A stretch of DNA of 9,306 bases from CAVRZY01 sp963725415. Its GTDB lineage: Bacteria; Acidobacteriota; Terriglobia; Bryobacterales; Bryobacteraceae. The position numbers were made by a program, and so were the translations under genes. The DNA is taken from NCBI GenBank assembly GCA_963725415.1, contig CAVRZY010000155.1:1-9306 (forward strand), in the 5' to 3' direction. Under the pieces are notes generated by a model. That model did no database searches. It was not told the origin of the DNA and saw only the letters and a list, made by a program, of their open reading frames with translations. Positions 1-5,844 of the stretch are shown here, piece by piece. Within the stretch, counting starts at the first letter, position 1, and every line of letters begins with the position of its first letter.

Positions 1-451
1 CCTCCGGGCCCTGCACCAGCGAGCAGACGATGTTCTGCCTGGCGCGCGTGCAGCCGAAGAAGTCACGCTGCGCCTCCGGGTCGGTCTCCACGCCGAACAC
101 CGACGGATGGCAGGGGTGCGTGACGAAGTAGATCAGGTCGTCACGCTTGGGGAGCACACCGGCCAGCGCGGCGGCGATGTCGAGCGCGATCAGCATCGTT
201 CCCGGCCGGAACCGCGGCGCGAGCTGTCTGGTTACCGGCCCGATCAGTTTGTCCGGCAGCGCCAGGATAACCGCGCCGCTTCCCTCCAGGGCCTGCTCTA
301 CCGGCACAGTGGCGATCCCGCGCTCGGCCAGGGCCGCTATGCCGCGCTCGCTCACCTCGACGTGCCGGACCGCGTAATCGGTCTTCCGCAGGTTGTCCGT
401 CAGGCGCAGCCCCATCTTGCCGCCCGCGCCCATCAACGTAATCGTGTTCAT
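1..451 (-). CDS. apnO: D-apionate oxidoisomerase-like NAD-dependent dehydrogenase (ApnO family), 3' part cut off by window edge
   Basis: Seen: reading minus from the ATG at 451 gives 150 codons open to the window edge. The protein begins MNTITLMGAGGKMGLRL, with a Rossmann glycine motif GAGGKMG at residues 8-14, a strand ending in acidic HVEVSE near residue 33, AVILALPD near residue 66 and a THPCHP segment near residue 118. Known: this pattern belongs to the 6-phosphogluconate-dehydrogenase-like group that includes ApnO, which oxidises and isomerises D-apionate to 3-oxo-isoapionate in the cytoplasm. Family members are about 280 residues, so roughly half is missing. The start overlaps the kinase stop as ATGA (448-451), so it is translationally coupled and last of the three visible operon genes. 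Inference: the assignment rests on sequence resemblance plus the adjacent DUF1537 kinase and RuBisCO-like gene. The main alternative is another sugar-acid dehydrogenase of the same superfamily. Confidence 0.78.
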   Translation of the reverse strand, partial: MNTITLMGAGGKMGLRLTDNLRKTDYAVRHVEVSERGIAALAERGIATVPVEQALEGSGAVILALPDKLIGPVTRQLAPRFRPGTMLIALDIAAALAGVLPKRDDLIYFVTHPCHPSVFGVETDPEAQRDFFGCTRARQNIVCSLVQGPE

Positions 452-1731
452 CGTTTGCCTCTCCGCACGACGCCGAAGAAGTCTTCCGCGCCCACTTGTC
501 CCCCTTTGAATGCCAGCTCCAGGCCGTCCAGGCGGGCCTCGTCCGAGTAGCCCCGGCACAGTGGCGTGCCCGGGTCGAGCGGCCTGAGCATGCTGAGGGC
601 ATAGACCCCGAGCCGCTGCCCGGCGTGGCTGGCGGTGTCCCCGCCCGCAACTACCGCGCGCCGGACGCCTGAAAGTTCCAGCAATTCCCGCAGGGCGTCT
701 CCCAACTGTTCCCCGAGCTGCTCGCCAAGCACACCCTCGCGACAGTCCTGCGGGCCCAGCGCCGTGTACAGCACCACGCTGCGCCCCGCCGCCAGCGCGG
801 CCAGCGCTTCGGCCCGCGCGCCTTCCACAGCTCGCCCGGGATCCACCGGCACGCCGGTGAAGCCGTTGGCCATCGCCCACCGGATCTGCCTCTCGGTCAC
901 CGGCGAGCAGCTCCCGGAGACCACCACCAGCCGCTCCACCGGCCCAGGGTCGGGAAACTCCGGCTTCGGCGGCAAACCCCCCGTCGCGCGCCAGTGCGCG
1001 ATCAGCGCGTAATCGAGACCCGAGGAGCCCACCACGAACGTCTGCGGCCTGGGGCGACGCGTCCACACTATGCGTCCGATCTCCTCGAGCGAGGCCTCGT
1101 CGAGCCCGTCGAAGATCACTACTTGCGCCCCTTCGCGCACCAGCGCCTCCAACTGCTGTTTGGCTCCTCCGCTCGAAACCGCCAGGATGTCCACCAGCCC
1201 GATCGTCCGCCCGGTCTGCCGCGCCAAATGCAGCCGCAGATCGCTCTCCGTCATCGGCGTCACCGGATGGCACTTCATCGTGGGGTGGCGGTCGATGCGG
1301 TAGATGGCCGTCCCGGCCCGGGCGAACAGGTTGCCGAAGAGCACGTAGCGGCCCAGCACCGGCACCCCCAGGACGACCGGCACATAGGGGTTGCGGAAGA
1401 TTTCCTGGCCGATTTCGAGCGCGCACCCGATGCTTCCGATCTCCGGCGAGCTGTCGAAGGTCGAGCACACCTTGTAGTGGCACACCGGCGCGCCCAGGTC
1501 CTTCAGACGCCGGAACACCGCCGGCAGGTTCTCCCGCATCCACGCCGGGCTCTTGCTCCTGCTTGCGCCCGCCAGCCCCACCGCCCGGCAGTCGCTGAAG
1601 CGCGCCAGATGGGCGTCTTCCGGCAGCCTCAGAAACAGCACGGTGGGGACGCCGTTGGCGGCCAGCGCCTCCAGTGCGTCCGTCGAGCCGGTGAAATCGT
1701 CGCCGTAGTAGGAGAGCAGCAGCCCGCTCAT
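448..1731 (-). CDS. oiaK: DUF1537 (four-carbon acid sugar kinase family) kinase, probable 3-oxo-isoapionate kinase
   Basis: Seen: 427 residues from the ATG at 1731. The N-terminal domain opens with YYGDDFTGSTDALEAL (residues 8-23), the hallmark of DUF1537 proteins, followed by HYKVCSTFDSS (85-95), the region that contacts substrate. The C-terminal nucleotide-binding domain has VVSGSCSPVT (270-279), AGGDTASHAG (362-371) and LAFKGGQVGAEDFF (406-419). The length is typical for the family and the gene is intact. A short GEQLGEQLG repeat (residues 336-344) lies in a loop. Known: family kinases phosphorylate sugar acids or keto-acids with ATP; OiaK phosphorylates 3-oxo-isoapionate and is encoded beside the RuBisCO-like OiaX. 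The start overlaps the RLP stop (ATGA, 1728-1731) and the stop overlaps the next start (448-451), so all three are coupled. Inference: the specificity comes from context; a threonate- or erythronate-type kinase is less likely beside an RLP. Confidence 0.8.
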   Translation of the reverse strand: MSGLLLSYYGDDFTGSTDALEALAANGVPTVLFLRLPEDAHLARFSDCRAVGLAGASRSKSPAWMRENLPAVFRRLKDLGAPVCHYKVCSTFDSSPEIGSIGCALEIGQEIFRNPYVPVVLGVPVLGRYVLFGNLFARAGTAIYRIDRHPTMKCHPVTPMTESDLRLHLARQTGRTIGLVDILAVSSGGAKQQLEALVREGAQVVIFDGLDEASLEEIGRIVWTRRPRPQTFVVGSSGLDYALIAHWRATGGLPPKPEFPDPGPVERLVVVSGSCSPVTERQIRWAMANGFTGVPVDPGRAVEGARAEALAALAAGRSVVLYTALGPQDCREGVLGEQLGEQLGDALRELLELSGVRRAVVAGGDTASHAGQRLGVYALSMLRPLDPGTPLCRGYSDEARLDGLELAFKGGQVGAEDFFGVVRRGKR

Positions 1732-3017
1732 CCGCCGAACCTCTTCAAAGCCTGCTCCAATTCGGGATGTAACCGAGCATACTCCTCCAGCGCCTGCCCG
1801 GAGATCGCGGCCTCCCAGGCCTGGCGGATGCTGAGAACGCCCGCGGCGATGCCTCCGGGGTGGGCCATGATGCCGCCGCCGCAGGCGTAGATGAGATCGG
1901 TCGAGCCGAGCCGCGCGCCAGGTCTCGGGCGCCTGGCCCGGCCCACTGGCCCGAGGAGAACACCGGCATGATCTCGCAGCCGCGGCCGGGCCTCCGGAAC
2001 ATCGGGCGTCAGGCATTCCCGCGCCGAGGCGATCACCGAATCGTCGTCCTCGCAGAACTTGTTGGCGAGGCCGTTGACGTGCATGTGGTCCACGCCCGGC
2101 CAGGCGCCAGAATTTCTGGTAGGCAATGAAGCTCATGCCGAGCAGCGGGTGGCGGCCGTACATGCCCCAGCCGTTGCGGTGCGCGTGGATCGGCAGCCGG
2201 CAGTGGCGGCGCAGATGGGCCACCGGCCGCCAAGCCCGACGCTGTTCAGGCTGACCATCACGCAGGTGCCGCCGGCGGCGACCACCTGGTCGTGCCGGCG
2301 CAGCATCTCGTCGATCTCGCCGGTGAGGTTGAAGGCGTACATCACCTTCTTGCCGGTGCGGTCGGCGTGCGCGTTGATGACGCGCATCACCGCCTCCACC
2401 CGCTGCTCGAACGGGCAGTGCGGGCCGTCGGCCTTGCAGCTCGTCGTCCTTGATGAAGTCAATCCCGCCTGCGGCCAGGCGGCGCACCATTTCCGCGGTG
2501 GCCTCGGGGGACAGGCCGACGCTGGGCTTGATGATCGTGCCGATCAGCGGGAGCCGCTCCACGCCGGCCAGCCGCCGCGTCCCCGGCACCCCGAACTGGG
2601 GTCCCGGGTAAGCGTCCAGAAATGCCTCGGCAACCTCAGGTCCAGCAGTCGCACGCCCGAGAATTGCTTGAGTTCGAAGAGATTGCCCGCCACCGTGGCC
2701 ATCAGGTTGGGCAGTGACAGGCCCAGGTTGGAAAGCGGCCAAGACAGCCATGCCTCTGCGCGGCGGTACACGGGCGGTCCGGCGGAGCTTTTCGGCACTG
2801 CCGCGCCGGGCAGCGATGGAACGCTCGTCGCGTCGAGTTCCTGGATGCCCTCCACGCGCGCGGCGTGCTGCTCGCGCAGTTCATCGGTCTCGCCAGGGAC
2901 CCGCACGAAGGTTCCCGACGATTGCTCGCCGGCCATCACTTCGGCCGCCTGCTCCAGCGGGAACGCGGTTTCGATGTGATAGCGGGCGCGGATGCGATCC
3001 GCATTTGCGTGACCCAT
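1728..3017 (-). pseudogene. oiaX: RuBisCO-like protein, probable 3-oxo-isoapionate-4-phosphate decarboxylase (OiaX-type), multiply frameshifted
   Basis: Seen: from the ATG at 3017 (GGGGGAG ribosome site 7 bases upstream) the protein runs as an RLP but crosses frames about seven times, near 2629 (one base missing), 2434 (+1), 2225 (+2 or -1), 2095 (+1), 2003 (+1), 1937 (+1) and 1911 (+1). Read through these, it is about 428 residues with LIGTIIKPSVG (RuBisCO Lys175 region), GGIDFIKDDE (carbamylated Lys201, Asp203, Glu204 equivalents), PIHAHRNGWGM (His294 region), VFSSGQWAG and GGGIMAHPGG (phosphate binding). The final frame equals the starting frame and ends in TGA at 1728-1730, overlapping the kinase ATG. 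Known: OiaX decarboxylates 3-oxo-isoapionate 4-phosphate to L-erythrulose 1-phosphate. Inference: either a freshly decaying gene or locally poor sequence; preserved motifs and the absence of nonsense substitutions favour error or very recent damage. As given, no full-length protein can be made. Confidence 0.82.
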
Positions 3018-3043
3018 TGTACGGCTCCCCCGCCGCACAGTGT

Positions 3044-3072
3044 ACCTTACTAACAGGCGTGCGCGCGGACAA
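3044..3072 (-). promoter_or_regulatory. candidate sigma-70-like promoter of the RLP-kinase-dehydrogenase operon
   Basis: Read on the minus strand, TTGTCC (3067-3072) is followed after 17 bases by TAAGGT (3044-3049), about 27 bases before the RLP start codon. The -35 matches four of six consensus positions and the -10 only three, so this is a weak call by eye. The perfect operator-like palindrome at 3098-3112 would lie about 68 bases upstream of the expected start of transcription, a position more typical of an activator than a repressor. Confidence 0.3.
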
Positions 3073-3097
3073 GGGCGAGAGCGAGGCGACCGGTTAA

Positions 3098-3112
3098 TTC
3101 CGCGTTGCGGAA
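3098..3112. promoter_or_regulatory. operator-like palindrome, copy 1 (perfect)
   Basis: TTCCGC-GTT-GCGGAA is a perfect inverted repeat with 6-base arms and a 3-base centre, in the 175-base divergent region between the RLP operon and the regulator. A near copy lies 78 bases away at 3176. Palindromes of this size and shape are common for IclR-family regulators, and the adjacent regulator has an IclR-type winged helix. Binding by that regulator is inference from placement and form. Confidence 0.55.
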
Positions 3113-3164
3113 CGGTGGAGCAAACGGTGTGCGCTGCCTGCGGGCAGAACGCGGCACGGCGGCT

Positions 3165-3194
3165 TTGACCGCGGATTCCGCGTTGTGGGACAAT
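3165..3194 (+). promoter_or_regulatory. candidate promoter of the hybrid regulator gene
   Basis: TTGACC (3165-3170) and GACAAT (3189-3194) are separated by 18 bases and match the sigma-70 boxes at five and four of six positions. The second operator-like copy (3176-3190) fills the spacer, the usual geometry for autorepression. If this promoter is real, the ATG at 3193 lies inside the -10 box, so translation would have to begin further in, for example at the in-frame ATG at 3208. Confidence 0.33.
3176..3190. promoter_or_regulatory. operator-like palindrome, copy 2 (imperfect)
   Basis: TTCCGC-GTT-GTGGGA repeats copy 1 with two changes, both in the right arm. Including flanks, the two copies share ATTCCGCGTTG followed by a half-conserved arm, 15 of 17 bases. 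It ends just before the regulator's first ATG and inside its candidate promoter, suggesting negative autoregulation. The conserved left arm and decayed right arm fit a weaker site. Function is inferred. Confidence 0.48.
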
Positions 3195-4319
3195 GGCCTT
3201 GACCCCTATGCGCGCGAACCGAGACGAGGTCCAGGCTGTCATCCGCGCATGCAGCTTGTTGAAGGCCTTCCGCTACAAAGGCGAAGTGCTCGGCCTCGCC
3301 GAGCTGACCGAGCGCACCGGCCTGAGCAAGACCACCGTCTTCCGCCTGATGCGCAGCCTGGCCCGTGGCGGGCTGGCGGAGTGCGTGGAGAAGGGAGGCT
3401 ACCGCGGCCTGGCGGTGCCCCAGGCCAGCCGCACCGTGCGGCTGGGTTTCGCGGCTCAAACCGACTCGGAGTTCTCCAGCCAGGTGACCCAAGGCATGGA
3501 GCGCGCCGCCGCCCGGGAGGGCGTTCATCTCATCACTGTCAACAATCGGTACAGCGCGAAGAGGGCGCTCAACAACGCCGATCTGCTGATCCGGCAGAAC
3601 GTCGATCTGGTGGTCGAGTTCCAGACCTATGAGCGCGTGGCGCCGATCATCGCCTCGAAGTTTCTCGAGGCCAACATTCCCGTGATTGCCCTGGAGGTCC
3701 CCCACCCGGGAGCCACCTATTTCGGAGCCAACAACTACCAGGCCGGCCTGATTGGCGGCCGGCCCTCGGCCGCTGGGTGAAAGCGCACTGGAATGGCGAG
3801 GTCGAGGAGGTTCTGCTGCTCGAGCTCCCGATCGCCGGCTCGCTGCCCCAGTTGCGGATCTCGGGATTTCTAGCGGGACTGCGCCAGGAACTTCACGGCA
3901 TCGACCAGGCGCAGATCACGCACTTGGACGGCAAGGGCGACCTGGAGCGAAACCTGGAACTGGTCCGGAAGCACATGCGCCGCGGAGCCCGCCGCCGCAC
4001 GCTCATCGGAGCGATCAACGATATGGCGGCGCTCGGCGCGCTCCGGGCCTTCGAGGAAGCCGGCGCCATCCAACTGTGCGCGGCCATGGGGCAGAACGGC
4101 ACCATCGAGGCCCGGCTGGAGCTGCGCAGGCGCGGTTCCAGGCTGGTCGGCACGGTTGCCTATTTCCCGGAGCGCTACGGGGATGAGGTCATCCCGCTGG
4201 CGCTGGGGATTCTTAAGCGCAAGCCTTTGCCCTCGGCCGTGTTCGTCAAGCACCAGCTTCTGACCGCCGAGAACGTCGATCTCCTTTACCCCCTGGACGC
4301 CCAGGAACACGCCGGATAG
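3193..4319 (+). CDS. Hybrid transcriptional regulator: IclR-type winged helix plus LacI/periplasmic-binding-type sugar domain; one apparent frameshift
   Basis: Seen: residues 12-65 resemble an IclR helix-turn-helix (VQAVIRACSLLKAF, then LAELTERTGLSKTTVFRLMRSL at 35-56). From about residue 82 the protein is not an IclR effector domain but a type 1 periplasmic-binding fold: SSQVTQGMERAAAREGVHL, NADLLIRQNVDLVVEF, ANIPVIALEVPHPG and GANNYQAGLIGG. Frame 1 stops at 3780; the same domain continues in another frame (RALGRWVKAHW, then LLLELP, ISGFLAGLRQEL, LIGAINDMAALGALRAFEEAG) to TAG at 4317-4319. One missing G near 3761-3763 explains this; restored length is about 375 residues. Start at 3193 or 3208 is uncertain; neither has a good ribosome site. 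It is divergent from the RLP operon with two palindromes between. Inference: a sugar or sugar-acid sensor controlling the apionate operon. As written, the product is a 195-residue truncation. Confidence 0.8.
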
Positions 4320-4332
4320 CGCTCGCCGCTAT
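4316..4332. other. Short inverted repeat joining two convergent stop codons
   Basis: ATAGCG-CTCGC-CGCTAT has perfect 6-base arms and a 5-base loop. The regulator's TAG (4317-4319, plus strand) and the fucosidase's TAG (4329-4331, minus strand) sit inside the arms. It could form a small hairpin in either transcript, but there is no following T run and the stem is short, so a terminator role is doubtful. It occupies essentially the whole gap between the two convergent genes. Confidence 0.35.
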
Positions 4333-5828
4333 GCCTGGATCTTGAGCGCGAAGGCGTGCTCGCAAGGCATGTGCCGGGGCAGTTTCACCCTCAGATGCTC
4401 GCTCTCCCGCGACCAGTTGACCTCCTCCTCCAACCCCACCACGCGCACGCGCGAGATCCTTCCCGGCCAGAGTGCAGAGGCGGCGCCGAGAGACTTGATC
4501 TTCAGCTCGCGCTCCGGCGCAACGGCGCAGAACGCGTACAGAGTGTCTCCCTTGCTGGTGAACCGGACGTCTTCAGCGGTCAGCGGCTTGGCCGACTTCT
4601 CCTGCATCATGCCACCCGTGACCACCGTGGGGCCCTCGCCCCAGGTCTTCCAGGGACGCGTCTCGTAAATAGCTTCCTGGTTCACCGCAAACCACCGGGC
4701 GAGGGCCTCCAGGACTCCGTCGCAGTGCGCGTCCAGCGTGCCGTCGGGCAGCAAGGGGAGGTTCAGCAGCAGGGTGCCGTTCCTGCTCACGGCATCCAGA
4801 AACAGGCAGATCACCTGCTCGGCGGTCTTGTACTTGAAGCCGTCATAGTAATACCATTGGCCGACGCAGGTATCCATGTGCCACGGCTCGGAGCGGATGC
4901 CTTCCACCAAGCCTCTCTCCACGTCCAGCACCGTGGCGCCCTCCTGGTACTGCCCGAACTTCACCTGGTCCTGGTGGTGCTTGAGGGTGTAGACGCCTTC
5001 CAGCCGGCCGCGGCGCCACTTCATGTTCTCGTTGTAATAGTGCGCGATGAGCCGCAGGCCCACCTCCCCGAAAGCGCCGCCGTCGGTGTAGACGAGGTCC
5101 GGACGGTGCTGATCCACCAAATCCTTGATGCGGTTGAACCATCGCTGCTTCCAGGATTCCGGCGCATTGACCGTGTAGTTCGCCGTGTTCTCGGGATGCG
5201 GCTCGAAGTACAGGTCCTGGTAGTTCGGATCATTTCCGTCGTACGGCGCCCCGGCCAGCGGTCCCTCCTTGTCGGCGCCCTTGTTCACGTTGAACCAGCT
5301 ATAGCTCCAGGCCAGGTGCTCGGTGACCCCGAAGCGCAGGCCCTGGTTCAAGGCGGCCTTGCGCCACAGGCCGACGATGTCTTTCTTCGGCCCGAAGTTG
5401 ACCGAGTTCCAACGGTGATGCTTCGAGTTCCAGCAGTCGAAGTTGTCGCAGTGCACTCCCAGCGCGACGAAGTACCTGGCGCCCGCCTTCTTGTAGCGCC
5501 GCATCAGGGCCTCCGGGTCCCAGTTTTCGGCCTTCCAGAGCGGGATCACGTCCTTGTAGCCGAACTTGGATGGGTGTCCGAAGCGCTGGACGTGGAAGTT
5601 GTACTGGCGCGTGCCCTGGATGTACATGTTGCGCGCGTACCAGTCGCCCTGCCGGGGCACGCACTGCGGGCCCCAGTGGGACCAGATCCCGAACTTCGCC
5701 TCCCTGAACCACTCCGGGCACCGGTACTGCTTCAGGGACTCCCAAGTCGGCTCAAAAACCGGCCGACCCCGGGCGGAGGCCGCGCCGCCGGCCAATACCC
5801 TCAACGCAGATCGTCTTGTGAGTTGCAC
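4329..5828 (-). CDS. GH29 alpha-L-fucosidase, Tat-exported
   Basis: Seen: 499 residues from a GTG start at 5828, with AAGGAGG 10 bases upstream. The leader LTRRSALRVLAGGAASA (residues 3-19) has a twin-arginine pair and a hydrophobic stretch, implying folded export. A GH29 TIM barrel follows: PEWFREAKFGIWSHWGPQCVP (39-58), VALGVHCDNFDCWNSKHHRWN (121-141), PDLVYTDGGAF (243-253; Asp249 is the expected nucleophile), SEPWHMDTCVGQWYYY (313-328) and DAVSRNGTLLLNLPLLPDGT (345-364). A beta-sandwich-like C-terminal part closes the protein. Known: GH29 enzymes are retaining and release alpha-L-fucose; the acid/base residue varies and I do not assign it. The start lies 16 bases after the upstream propeller gene's stop, and its ribosome site touches that stop, so the two are co-transcribed. 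Inference: exact linkage is unknown; some GH29-like enzymes act on related alpha-L-galactosyl or substituted fucosyl groups. The gene looks intact. Confidence 0.87.
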   Translation of the reverse strand: MQLTRRSALRVLAGGAASARGRPVFEPTWESLKQYRCPEWFREAKFGIWSHWGPQCVPRQGDWYARNMYIQGTRQYNFHVQRFGHPSKFGYKDVIPLWKAENWDPEALMRRYKKAGARYFVALGVHCDNFDCWNSKHHRWNSVNFGPKKDIVGLWRKAALNQGLRFGVTEHLAWSYSWFNVNKGADKEGPLAGAPYDGNDPNYQDLYFEPHPENTANYTVNAPESWKQRWFNRIKDLVDQHRPDLVYTDGGAFGEVGLRLIAHYYNENMKWRRGRLEGVYTLKHHQDQVKFGQYQEGATVLDVERGLVEGIRSEPWHMDTCVGQWYYYDGFKYKTAEQVICLFLDAVSRNGTLLLNLPLLPDGTLDAHCDGVLEALARWFAVNQEAIYETRPWKTWGEGPTVVTGGMMQEKSAKPLTAEDVRFTSKGDTLYAFCAVAPERELKIKSLGAASALWPGRISRVRVVGLEEEVNWSRESEHLRVKLPRHMPCEHAFALKIQA

Positions 5829-5844
5829 GGCTCAAAGCCCTCCT

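Noticed and set aside
718..742. Tandem repeat GEQLGEQLG within the kinase
   Set aside because: Two copies of a four-residue unit in a variable loop; this does not suggest a functional repeat.
994..1890. A 298-codon plus-strand open frame opposite the kinase and RLP
   Set aside because: His/Arg/Pro-rich composition, no motifs, and antisense to the well-supported kinase.
1981..2003. Further possible indels around the MFRRPGRGCEIMP segment of the RLP
   Set aside because: Related RLPs appear to have a shorter stretch here, so more frame errors are possible, but the reading continues into EIMPVFSSGQWAG without needing one. I could not decide by eye.
448..2751. A 767-codon minus-strand open frame that would extend the kinase far upstream
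   Set aside because: Its first 340 or so codons are a patchwork of RLP segments and out-of-frame RLP sequence created by the indels. The kinase motif YGDDFTGSTD sits right after the ATG at 1731, which overlaps the RLP stop, so that is the true start. It is not a natural RLP-kinase fusion.
2544..3242. Minus-strand frame extending the RLP start upstream to 3242
   Set aside because: The extra N-terminus runs through the divergent control region and the start of the regulator. Its repeated VPQRGI segments are only the translated operator copies. The ATG at 3017 has a good ribosome site and begins at the usual RLP N-terminus.
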